64,000 nucleotides of DNA, taken from Lottia gigantea (taxonomy: Eukaryota; Mollusca; Gastropoda; Lottiidae). Within the stretch, counting starts at the first letter, position 1. The number at the start of each line of letters is the position of its first letter. The notes under the pieces were generated by a model. That model was not told the DNA's origin and searched no databases. It saw only the letters and a program-made list of their open reading frames with translations. Of this stretch, positions 43,001-52,100 are shown piece after piece. Where the stretch lies: assembly GCF_000327385.1 (NCBI RefSeq), contig NW_008709379.1, positions 5,280,328 through 5,344,327 of the forward strand. Reading direction: 5' to 3'. The position numbers and the translations under genes are program-made.

Positions 43001-43405
43001 TACAATTAGGTAACCATTGTGTTTTGACATTAGTACTTGATATTTCAAAGAAAAGGAAAAGAAAACTGAAAATCCAATGTTGTTGTAAGAAGACAAGGAT
43101 ATTAGACAAGATAAAGGCAGAATCCATTGTAAACATTCAGAAACTAATCTTTATGTCATGATTAGTTAAGGAGAGGAACAGTTTCCAAAGAACTTACTTT
43201 CATAAAATTGACCAGGAACATAGAATTCTGGATTTCCCTTAACTGAAACACTGAGAGCTACTTCTCCTTTCTCAACTCCCATTTCTTGTATATTTCCATG
43301 ATAGTTACATAAGAAAAAGAATGGTGCCATTGGTGGAAAATTCATGGCTACACATTGACTGACAAGTAGTATTAAAAATGTTAACACAATCAAATACATT
43401 TTCAT
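11495..43405 (-). CDS. RELN: Reelin, complete coding region in 57 exons
   Basis: Reelin is a large secreted extracellular-matrix glycoprotein; in vertebrates it binds ApoER2 and VLDLR to guide neuron positioning. The translated exons align along their whole length with vertebrate reelin as I remember it: signal peptide, reeler domain, then eight repeats of sub-repeat A, EGF and sub-repeat B. Signature strings recur in each repeat, such as RFRWWQP, WAIDNV(Y/F)IG and C-x3-CxGHGxC. My exon model keeps frame across all 56 junctions and gives 3,460 residues, against 3,460 in human. The start is the ATG at 43,405, followed by a hydrophobic leader. An acceptor (TTTCAG) sits 11 nt before it, so a non-coding 5' exon should lie upstream. 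The stop used here is TAA at 11,497-11,495, which overlaps a splice donor. Exons are listed block by block below. The gene looks intact. Confidence 0.96.
13500..15535. repeat. Minisatellite A: 32-33 bp unit seeded by RELN exon 53 acceptor
   Basis: About 60 copies of a unit which on the minus strand reads TATAATTATAG|ATTGTGGTAG followed by GATG and a spacer. The unit contains the acceptor TATAATTATAG and the first 14 nt of exon 53 (ATTGTCGTAGGATG, coding IVVGC). The array lies on the intron side of that exon. Read in the exon frame, each unit meets TAA in the next GTATAATTATAG. Confidence 0.93.
16362..19426 (-). CDS. RELN: RELN exons 47-51: end of repeat 6 and reelin repeat 7
   Basis: Exons 18881-19426, 18456-18651, 18094-18269, 16791-16897 and 16362-16541 (about residues 2682-3083). 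Exon 47 (546 nt) is the longest in the gene. It carries [18 protein letters not shown], then [14 protein letters not shown] and [23 protein letters not shown] 7 is in exon 48 ([19 protein letters not shown]). Exons 49-51 give sub-repeat [41 protein letters not shown] and [11 protein letters not shown]. The first 24 nt of exon 50 and its acceptor are the seed of the 16.9-17.9 kb array. Confidence 0.92.
16873..17940. repeat. Minisatellite B: about 36-bp unit seeded by RELN exon 50 acceptor
   Basis: About 28 variable copies of a unit whose minus-strand form is TTATTTTGTAG|ATTTATTCAATATACAGCT. The acceptor and the first 20-24 nt of exon 50 (coding FIQYTAMI) are in every well-preserved unit; some units keep the longer AGCTATGATT part. 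The array fills the intron between exons 49 and 50. Confidence 0.9.
19626..21745 (-). CDS. RELN: RELN exons 41-46: reelin repeat 6
   Basis: Exons 21604-21745, 21252-21359, 20885-21053, 20545-20685, 20011-20185 and 19626-19819 (about residues 2373-2681). Motifs include [93 protein letters not shown] and [12 protein letters not shown] (EGF 6), [27 protein letters not shown] and [16 protein letters not shown]. The end of the repeat runs into exon 47. The intron after exon 41 begins GTTTGG. Confidence 0.92.
21960..24456 (-). CDS. RELN: RELN exons 35-40: reelin repeat 5
   Basis: Exons 24294-24456, 23945-24062, 23537-23757, 22661-22941, 22346-22499 and 21960-22212 (about residues 1976-2372). Motifs include [55 protein letters not shown] and [15 protein letters not shown]; the [14 protein letters not shown] string is identical in human. 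EGF 5 lies wholly in exon 38 ([19 protein letters not shown]). Sub-repeat B has [20 protein letters not shown] and [14 protein letters not shown]. In vertebrates repeats 5 and 6 carry the receptor-binding fragment. I cannot judge from here whether the receptor-contact lysines are kept. Confidence 0.93.
24816..27753 (-). CDS. RELN: RELN exons 29-34: reelin repeat 4
   Basis: Exons 27565-27753, 27032-27302, 26251-26391, 25677-25854, 25170-25369 and 24816-24883 (about residues 1627-1975). Motifs include [20 protein letters not shown] (almost identical to human), [31 protein letters not shown] and [12 protein letters not shown] (EGF), [27 protein letters not shown] and TRFRFWQP. Exon 34 is only 68 nt. 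Two introns in this block start with GTTTG (after exons 32 and 34). The exon 29-30 intron holds an open stretch near 27,470-27,540 without reelin similarity, which I leave out. Confidence 0.92.
26908..26942. repeat. Dispersed repeat fragment, copy 2
   Basis: Near-identical to 289-321 over about 33 bp, here preceded by CCCCTTTGGCT. It lies in the intron between RELN exons 30 and 31, next to a low-complexity tract rich in ACATGTAC and TTGTGTAT (26,700-26,840). Confidence 0.55.
28069..30085 (-). CDS. RELN: RELN exons 24-28: reelin repeat 3
   Basis: Exons 29915-30085, 29481-29695, 29097-29245, 28486-28693 and 28069-28313 (about residues 1298-1626). Motifs include [68 protein letters not shown] and [12 protein letters not shown] (EGF), [25 protein letters not shown] and [13 protein letters not shown]. 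The EGF loop after CQCDQQSAG is shortened, as it is in vertebrate repeat 3. The segment joining repeat 2 to repeat 3 is about ten residues shorter than the human one that holds the N-terminal processing site. The intron after exon 27 begins GTTTGT. Confidence 0.92.
30284..33578 (-). CDS. RELN: RELN exons 18-23: reelin repeat 2
   Basis: Exons 33339-33578, 32868-33167, 31855-31992, 31264-31450, 30704-30909 and 30284-30443 (about residues 887-1297). Exon 18 also carries the end of repeat 1 ([20 protein letters not shown]). Visible motifs are [30 protein letters not shown], the EGF strings CNGHGAC and [42 protein letters not shown] and [20 protein letters not shown]. The last 25 nt of exon 19 plus its GTAAGTG donor seeded the 41-bp tandem array immediately downstream in the intron. 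Confidence 0.93.
32111..32893. repeat. Minisatellite C: 41-bp unit seeded by RELN exon 19 donor
   Basis: Eighteen intronic copies plus the exon itself. On the minus strand the unit carries ATACTTCCACCTGATACTTG|GTAAGTGG, that is the last 25 nt of exon 19 (coding ILPPDTW) and its 5' splice site. Most copies keep GTAAGTGG; a few read GCAAG or GTAATTG. The real donor is at 32,867, the copy nearest the exon body. Confidence 0.94.
33929..38282 (-). CDS. RELN: RELN exons 10-17: reelin repeat 1
   Basis: Exons 38131-38282, 37816-37934, 37015-37226, 36044-36172, 35677-35786, 35357-35420, 34319-34552 and 33929-34087 (about residues 495-886). Sub-repeat A opens with [15 protein letters not shown] and includes [16 protein letters not shown]. 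The EGF module is split across exons 14-16 (CNGHGSC, then [12 protein letters not shown]). Sub-repeat B includes [20 protein letters not shown]. Introns here hold three related non-autonomous repeat copies (34.8, 36.2 and 37.3 kb). The acceptor of exon 10 is copied many times in the adjacent array. The intron after exon 14 begins GTTTGT rather than GTAAGT. Confidence 0.92.
34790..35272. mobile_element. Non-autonomous DNA element, copy in RELN intron 15
   Basis: It starts AGTGGTTGCCTAGCAA like the copies at 1,711 and 36,231 but lacks the inner ATACGCCCAC terminal block. It continues with the shared body (GTCACCTATCTGTGTCAAAT, then repeated CACACCAAATTTCAT) and ends near GGTATAA. No protein is encoded. 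Confidence 0.7.
36231..36778. mobile_element. Non-autonomous DNA element, fullest copy, RELN intron 12
   Basis: About 550 bp. The left end is CTGGTTGCCTAGCAAG then ATACGCCCAC. The body has two degenerate direct repeats around AATAACTCAAA and CCAAATTTCATT. The right end is GTGGGCGTATAA, preceded by a GACGACAATATAC tract. Short terminal inverted repeats plus the lack of any reading frame fit a MITE-like element of a type I associate with molluscs. Confidence 0.72.
37291..37768. mobile_element. Related non-autonomous element, diverged, RELN intron 11
   Basis: It has repeated ACGGACGGACGG tracts at its left edge and again near 37,690-37,720. It shares the GGGCAATAACTC and GTTCACAAGC-type body motifs and the right end GTGTGGGCGTATAA with the other copies. 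The body is otherwise diverged, so it is a separate subfamily. Confidence 0.6.
38253..39290. repeat. Minisatellite D: 52-bp then 42-bp units seeded by RELN exon 10 acceptor
   Basis: Eight intronic 52-bp copies (38,283-38,700) repeat the first 30 nt of exon 10 (minus strand GTGGTATATTGTTGGTGG and on) plus the acceptor TAAATCTAG. They pass into about 14 shorter units of about 42 bp (to about 39,290) that keep AAACCTAG|TTGGTATATTGTT. It looks like one lineage that changed unit length. Confidence 0.88.
39361..43405 (-). CDS. RELN: RELN exons 1-9: signal peptide, reeler domain, N-terminal region
   Basis: Exons 43198-43405, 42526-42760, 42158-42228, 41730-41835, 41328-41424, 40887-40938, 40631-40730, 39799-40258 and 39361-39512 (residues 1-494). 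Residues 1-20 are a signal peptide ending SQCVA. The reeler domain follows, starting at [10 protein letters not shown] and including [18 protein letters not shown] sub-repeat-like region comes next ([54 protein letters not shown]), matching the vertebrate region between reeler and repeat 1. Exon 8 is unusually long at 460 nt. It carries a Thr-rich, then Pro/basic insertion of roughly 75-80 residues just before the CWAIDN motif, which human reelin lacks. Confidence 0.93.
40330..40628. repeat. Degenerate AT-rich repeat beside RELN exon 7 donor
   Basis: The core AATAGTTTGTA recurs irregularly, with ACCTAATA and ACCTAGATG variants that resemble the exon 7 edge (plus strand ACCTAATAGTTTGTATAGG). 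It could be a decayed array of the same kind as A-E, but period and homology are weak. Confidence 0.4.
41521..41650. repeat. 21-bp tandem repeat, about 6 copies
   Basis: Unit ATCATCGGTAATCAAGTAAA plus T, nearly perfect, in the intron between RELN exons 4 and 5. It contains no exon edge, so it is an ordinary intronic minisatellite and a useful contrast to arrays A-E. Confidence 0.9.
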
Positions 43406-46188
43406 ACTTGGTATTTCTGAAACAAAGTTATTACACCACTATTAGCATAAAATATAGAACATAATATTTATTTTCTCAACTCAAATTATGGACAATTTAA
43501 CACATTAAATTTAACCGATTAAATTGGCATTTTTATATGTAGTCTAAGAAAAATACAATGGAAGGTTAAATTCCAGTTTAAAAAAATCAAAAGCAAATTG
43601 AATATGTCTTTTTTTCACATTGAATACTTACAGTGATCCATTACTTTAAAGTAAAAATGTCACATTTACTTGATGAGGGTCTAGTATCACAATGTAAAAA
43701 TAATTACGCAATTAAATGTTGAAGTTTAATGAACCAATGTTTCCAGGAAAATAAATGATGATTAATTATATCAAGTGATTTTGTATTTAAAACTGGGTTT
43801 CAGGAAAACTTCCACTCAAGGTCAAGTGTTAAAAGCGTTAATTATCACTGCACAATCTTTAGTGGCTGAAGTATATACGTCATAAATCAATTAATATTCA
43901 TATTTATATCTCTTTTAATTAATTGATCTCCTTGACATGGCACTGCCAAAAATAGACACATCAATCAACAATTAACTTCTATTCCAATTGCTTTAAATAC
44001 ACAAAATACAGTGTAACTTTGAGTCAGAGAATTATATGAGAGAATTTATAAAGTATTCAAATACTCCTGGAATCTTTAAGTGACTTGAAGCACCATTGCC
44101 ACCATTACAGAACTAGATCTGAGAATTTCACAGCCATGGATGGAGAATAAAATTACAAATAAGATGAGCTAAAAATACATAATCACACATGGATTTGCTT
44201 TAGAATGCGCAAATTGGAGCAGAATATCCATATCCAAGATCATCCACTATCTGAAAATCAATAAGTAAAACATTTTGTAAAATTGATGAGAAAACAGCAC
44301 CTATATACTAAAGATTAGGACAATTGAACTGCTGTTGCAATTTAAACTTACAAGTTCTACGCACATATGAGTGCATGAATAGAAGTAATTCTCAGAATCA
44401 TAATATCCTGCTTTAAGAACAAACAAAAACAACAAATAGTTGACATTACATATACTTTTGAAAAACATCCTATTTGAAACAGAACATCTAAATTATTAGT
44501 TTAACTGTAATAGAAGGTCATGTTAAAACTGGTCATAGAATTAAAGGAACCATTCCATATACATTTTGAAATAATATAAAGCTTTAACTTTTTCAGAGCA
44601 CTCAACAAAATATCTGTACTCATTATTGCTAATTGTTTACAGAATTTCTGTTGAGACCTCTAATTGGCTGTATTCATCAGCTTACAATCCCATCATATTG
44701 ATGCATTTACAAACTTTTCTGACTTTTAGTGTCAAGTTATAAGACAAATAGCTGTAATAGCTTGACATTGTGAAGATGGTGGAATTGTGGAATATAAAAG
44801 GTTTAACCATTGACATATTGTGTTATAAATGGTTTCATATTTAAAAGGACAAAAAAATTATGCTGATCAAACTGTGACAAAAGTCTTGAAATAAAATATA
44901 TGAAGCAGAATGAAATAGGAATTCATCTGGGTATGCTTCTTAAAGTATGTTTCATACATCACACAAGGGTGTTACATGTCTATAGATAAGAGACCAGTGC
45001 CTTCGTGAATTTTCTTATCAAAGTTATAAAAAATACCAGGATTTATGGTGACCATAATCTCAACCGAAAAAGGAATGTGTAATATCAAATATTATCAAAT
45101 ATGTCAAAATAAAGCAAATGTTATCTAATATTTTGAGTTATTACATCTGCTGGGATGAAATAGGAACAGATAAACTGGACTAAATTGGAGTTAAAAAACT
45201 TATTTCTTCAGAATTCATCAGTACTCTGGATTGGGTTGTTAATGTCAATCTATGTGTGTTCTGGGGCGTCCTTACTTAAAATATAGTTTTCAATTGGGAG
45301 TGTAGTGTTTTTGTTCATAATTTCATTGTTTATTATTTTGAGTCTCAACATTTTCTGCCCAAACAGTCATTATTAACTTCTTGAATATACAGTTAATGTT
45401 ATAAGAAAAGAGGATGAGGTAGTGGGCTTTACTATAGAACTATCAATATCTTTTCAGGGTAGGAGGCCAAAACTTCATTGGAGACAATGATACTCTTGTG
45501 TTTATAATATTTCTCCGCCCTTACAATAATGACTTGAGAATTTAAGAATACAGCATCTGAATATTTTCCCTGAGCAATATGTAGTACTAAATATCTTAGT
45601 CTCATGAAATTTAACAGACATAACATGTATATAGACTGTCATCTCTTCCATGATGTTAATAGTATTTGTGAGACAAACTTCAACCTTAAGAAGAGCATAC
45701 GGACATCTGGCATACCTACTTTCCGTATCATTTTATTTGGTCTCTAAATCAGTATTAAGTTTATAAAAAGGAGGGACACAACCTATGCTTCCTATAAAGG
45801 CAAACAATATAAACAGTCTTTTAATGGACTTTCCTATATATAATTATGTATAGGAAAATAAAATTCATGAAATGTCAAGATGCATCCATGGTATATAGCA
45901 AAATTATAAGCATTTCATTTATAAACTTTTTATCAATAACATTTTGTAAGTTAACAAGTCCAGGACTAAACATCCTGTTGGTCTCCTTCAAATGTCAAAA
46001 CAAACAAAATAACTACAAAATATCACTTCATTTATATTCTTCAAACACAAAATCATTGACAAAAATTAATTCAAAACATTTTATTCAAACCATATAAACA
46101 TACTTGTAGATCAAGTTGATTCCACTCTAGACCATTTGACTATATTGTCCATTTCATAAAACAGTGTTGAAATCTATGTACACACCTT
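43406..46188. other. Spacer between RELN start and ORC5 end
   Basis: This must hold the RELN promoter and a non-coding first exon, because exon 1 as drawn is preceded by an acceptor (TTTGTTTCAG at about 43,417-43,426). I cannot pick the promoter with confidence: no CpG-rich patch stands out. ORC5 3' UTR occupies the last hundred bases. No other gene is visible. Confidence 0.5.
46080..46085 (-). terminator. Candidate polyadenylation signal of ORC5
   Basis: The plus-strand TTTATT reads AATAAA on the minus strand, about 104 nt after the ORC5 stop codon. Spacing and sequence fit a short 3' UTR. Confidence 0.45.
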
Positions 46189-49100
46189 TCACATGAAATC
46201 ATACAGATGAGACAAAACATCAAAATTGACAGTCCTGAAAAGACAAGATTATAAGCAAATGATAAGTTATAATAATATATACTGATACATGTCATATCCA
46301 GACTAAAAAGGGGTTAAAATATAAAATTTTTTAATTTTGAAAAGAAAGAGAATTATTTGACAATTCTTAGGAAATATTTTTTGTAAGATTTCTAATGAAA
46401 AAAATGTAATTAAGAAATAAATAAAAGGAAATTGTGTAAATGAGATGTAGCCTATATTGACAAAGGAATTCTTCAAGAGAATTCCAGCATAATCTTACCT
46501 TGAAACAGACCTGATAAAATCCAGAGATATCAAACATTTATATTTTGGCATTTCTATTTGATCATCTCCTGCTGTTTGACCCAGTAGATGTATACTGACT
46601 AGAGATGTTATCTATAATATAAACACAGATAGTGAGGTTAAAGACCTGGGAGAAAGGTTAGACAGGGTTAGCCCAATCTCAAGACCTATGCAGAGAATTG
46701 TACCTTTAAGATAAAAGAGCAGTGAGCTCAAACTCTCTCAGTTTGCTGCCATGATCGTTATTGACATAAATAATATTACACAATTAACAACTTTCTATCT
46801 CAAAACCATATAGAGTACAGATTTAAACACTTACTTGTGAAAATATATTAGCTGTAGGTGCTACCCTCCCCTCTACTATAGAATAAAATATAGCTAGTAA
46901 TCTATCTAATGGGAAAGGTTTAGGTCCTAATAAATGATTACTAGCTCTTTCTTTCTTCTTCATCAAAGCTGCTCTTCTAGTCATCTTTGCTGACCTCTAC
47001 AATGATAACCATACAACTGTTAACAATCTACATGATTTTATATACAAGTATATCCATATATGAAGTAAATTAATTGATGTTCCATAAGTATCAACTTTTC
47101 TGTTTATCACACCCAAAATTTCATTGGAGTTGGTGGGTGTCTTGATCCTCTAATAACAAGTAATCTTTTCACTTTAACCCTTTAGTTGTTCTATTATACG
47201 AGGTGCAACATATGCAGTTTAGTAGGTATGACTTCAGAAGGTTGTAAATCAAGGTTCTACACAACTACATCATCTTTTATTTAAAGCTCAACTCTACTTT
47301 CTATCATGCTATCAAACTAAATTTCCAAGTCTCAACACTGTTTTTATCAACCTGACTATAACCTCTGACTTGTTCTCACACCCAACCTAGGATTAAAATA
47401 TATCAGACTCCATATTCACTGTGTTTAAACAAAAAACTGACAATCCAGTAAACACTTTTCACTTCCTGGTCTTGGTTTAATCTTTTTTTAAGGATCAAGT
47501 TGGAATTTAGTTCTCAGTGATCATTGAGTGACCAAACTCAAACTCTTAGTTAATTAATTTTAAACACTTTTAACTCGGCTGTCAATATTTGTGTTAAATC
47601 TATTTATGTTTTACTACATGTATTGACATTTGTATTTTTCAGTTTTGGGGTAACTCCACTGAAAAATTCAGGGCATACACAGCCCTTTTTATGTTCTTTG
47701 CCAATGAAAATTCTTTCACATTTAACATGTTTATAGGGTATGGTTTTATTCTATCCAACTTTTTATACCAAAGATAACCTTCAACTTTGGATAATATGCA
47801 TTCATATAAAATTCAAATTGGGTTGGAAAATTTGTCATTACAGTTTCATTAATATAAACAAGTACCTCAAGATTATGTTAAAGCAACATTTTTTCTCATT
47901 TTCAATAGGGCAATAGGGTTTATCTTTGAGTGATAATAACATTTTTTACCAAGTTTCCTCAATATCTGTTAAAAATTGTCATTGTCAGTGTTTCAAGCAA
48001 TTGTGGATGAAATATGGACATATAAGATATCTTTCTATTCTATAAATATAAAACATACAAACCTTTTTAAAGAATCTTCTGTCTGATTTAACAGGATTAT
48101 AAGATGCTATATAGGCAGCTATTAGTAGATATTTAGAATAGAATGGTAGTTCAACATGACTTCTACTTAACATAGCTGTAAAATATAATTATTATTATTA
48201 ACTTATTTATCATATATATATATCTAATATTCACTTGTCCAATGCATTCAGTGTTTTAATGATAAATCAATGGATTGTGACCAATGTAAAGTTATGTTTT
48301 GGCTACTTTTGGTTATTTGACAGCATCCTTCTTATCAATTTCTTTGGAGCTGCAATTCTTTCGAAACTTCTAGAAATAAGCTATGGATGAGATTCATGAT
48401 ATTGATATTTCTGTATTATATGTAATAATTCAGCAAATATTCTTGTGTATTGAATAGCCACTACAGAAATCTTGTCCCTGATGTCCATATCTTGATGATG
48501 TTAATAAATTTCTTAAGTAATAATAATCTTAGTTCTGTTGATGATATTTACCATTACATCACTATTTTGTAAAATGTGAATATTTCTATCAGTTATTGAC
48601 TTCCTAGTTTCTAAGGCATGGATTAAAAGTTGTAACTAGTTGTAAGACATTTCTTTATCAAAACTTTTGACTTTTGTGATATGTAATTCATCCCTAATCA
48701 ATTTAAGGGCTTTTTTACTGGTTTCTAAGTGGCAATGGGTAGTTTTGTATAAGTAAAAATTGTTTTAATTCATGTAATCAAGTTTTCCTTCGATTTGGAT
48801 TTGACACAATTGTACACACCCTTCACGGCGCTCGATTGAAAGGAATATTCCGCTTTGTATGTGAAGGGTGACAAATCTAGATATTATATAGATATAAACT
48901 TAGTCTATAGATAAAATGACATTATTCATCAAACTCTATGATATAAATCTTGCCTACAGGCTGCACACAGATACTTATGTGTTCCTGTACAAGAGTGAAT
49001 GAAAAGGATCTATCCTTTAAATTGTCTGGTTTTTTTTTAAATAGGAATCTAGGAAATCATGGTTTGTTTTAATTGGAATAACATGAAGATAGCTAGATAT

Positions 49101-52100
49101 ATCAATTGAATGACAACTGAAAGCACTAACGTAATTCAAGACTAGATGCCAGGCTTACCTGATTTGACTGAATGGCTCTCACCAGTACTTTCAGTGGATG
49201 ACATTTCCATTTGTAACTTCTCCCATTGAGCACTGTTGTTAAAATACATTATTTGATGAGTAATTCAAATACAGTGTACACTGAGGCGATTCTTGTCATG
49301 TCATTCAACAGAAAGAGACGTGTCTTTTTTTCATGAGAATGTTTGAATACACAGAATAATCAAGGTCATTTTTCTCAGTTGATTTGTCAGATGATACAGG
49401 CATCAATTCCCAAACACCATTGTTTGCCAAAATCATTCTCATACAACTCTTCAAGAAGGAGGTAAAAAAGACATATGTTTACCTTGACACTTCTCTAAGA
49501 TAAACTGTTTGTAAAGCTTTGCGTAGATGAGGTTCGATATTTCTCCATAGTTTTCTACTGTCATTCATTGTAGCTAAAATCCAGAAATAATTTCATATAA
49601 AATATATAGATAACCATGTAGTGACCAAACAAATCTAATACATCCAAAAATATTCTTTAGATTTTAAAATTGTCCCTAAATCTTTTCTTGCTGAGGGAAT
49701 TTGCTCAGTCATTATTGAACTCTTAGGTCACACTGAATCATAAAGTTTATTGTATTGAGACATGTACCTTCTCCCTTCTGTATTGGTTCAATATATTTAT
49801 CAAAATTTAACATTGTCTGAAATAGAGATATACACATGTACCTACTATACTTGCATTATTTATAAACACTGATATTTCATTTTGTAAACCACAGTGTCAA
49901 AACTATTATAGCTTGAATTTCATTTTAAAAGCATACTAGCAAATGATATAAACATTACTCAAAAAATTGGTGAATAACAATGTCAACCAAATATAGATAT
50001 CGATCAAAAAAATAAGTGTTCCTTGGATGGGACAATCAAGTCAAGGCATTGATAAACTGACATGATGCCTACTCATAACTATGTATTTCCCTACATGTAT
50101 CATTTAAGAAATGAACTTAGAATGTCTTACTATGTTTGAGCTCTAATTTTTCATTATGTACTTACTAGATGACGTAATTCTTTCAGATCACGACATACTA
50201 GATGAAAGACTGATAATACCAGATTGGTAAAATTACTATAAAAATCTACATCGTAATCAGTTGGACAATCTAAACTCATTATCTTCATCAGATCATCTAC
50301 AAAAAATAACATAACATTCTTTGAACTATCCTTAAATTTTGCCTAAAGACTCATTAAATAACACAATGTTTGATCTATACCATCATAAATTATATTGACC
50401 GTATATCCGGATGTTGTTGAAGGACTTTTATAAAAGTAATTATTTTTGAGACTGAGAATTCATAAATAGCCTTAACTAATAATTTTTTCAGTTTCTTCTA
50501 TCTATGAGCATTGCTCCACATGTATACACATTTTTTGTCCAAGCTATCCATCACCGTGTAAATAAAACACTTGAAGCATGTACCTTTAGAATAATCAGGA
50601 AACTGAAGAATATATGGTTCACATGATCCTGTACCACTTCTAAATTTGTCCCATACAATCTCACTTATAAACATAACACAAACATTACACTGTGTCTACA
50701 ATATAAGAACTTAACACTATGAAAACATACACATATTCTTAAATATAAAAAACACAATTGTACTAAATTGTGTCTACAATATAAAAACACATATATTACA
50801 CTGTGTCTACAATATAAGAACACATATATTACACTGTGTCTACAATATAAGAACACTTATATTACACTGTGTCTACAAAAAAAAAAAAAACATACCATAT
50901 TACACTGTGTCTACAATATAAAAACACATATATTACACTGTGTCTACAATATAAAAACACATATATTACACTGTGTTTACAATATAAAAACACATATTAT
51001 ATTACACTGTGTCTACAATATAAAACATATATTATATTACACTGTGTCTACAATATAAAAACACATATATTACACTGTGTCTACAATATAAAAACACATA
51101 TATTACACTGTGTTTACAATATAAAAACACATATTATATTACACTGTGTCTACAATATAAAACACATATTATATTACACTGTGTCTACAATATAAAAACA
51201 CATATATTACATGGTGTCTACAATATGAAAACACATAAATTACATTGTGTCTACAATATAAAAACAAATATATTACCCTGTGCCTACAATTAAAAATTAA
51301 AAAAAACACATATATTACACTGTGCCTACAATATAAAAACACATATATTACACTGTGTCTACAATAAAAAAAAACACATATATTACACTGTGTTTCCAAT
51401 ATAAAAACACATATTATATTACATTGTGTTTACAATATAAAAACACATATTATATTACATTGTGTCTACAATATAAAGAAACATACACTACACTGAGTCT
51501 ACAATATAAAAACACATATATCAAACTGTGTCTACAATATAAAAACACATATATTACACTGTGTTTACAACATAAAAACACATGCATTACACTGTGTCTA
51601 CAATAAAAAAAAAACATACCATATTACACTGTGTCTACGATAAAAAAAACATACCATATTACACTGTGTCTACAATAAAAAAAACATACCATATTACACT
51701 GTGTCTACAATATAAAAAACATAATATATTACACTGTGTCTACAATATAAAAACAAATATTATATTACACTGTGTCTACAATATAAAAACACATATATTA
51801 CATTGTGTCTACAATAACAAAAATATACATTACACTGTGTCTACATAAAAAAAAAAGTTTCATGACACTGTGTCTGCAATAAAAGACACATATACAGTCC
51901 AGCAACCTAATTTCGCGCTAACCTATTTTTCGTGCATTTCCGGAAATGATTAATAACTTACATGTGCGACCTTGCATGACCTTCGCATTTGCTTGTTTTG
52001 ATAAACATGGATTATCTGTACAATGTAAGCTAGTAGAATGAATCCAGTAGTTTCAAGCAAGGTAAAATGTATTAATGTATACTTTGACAAATACAAAATG

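Noticed and set aside
50665-51848. Repetitive frames such as [11 protein letters not shown]
   Set aside because: Translation of the ORC5 intron minisatellite, not genes.
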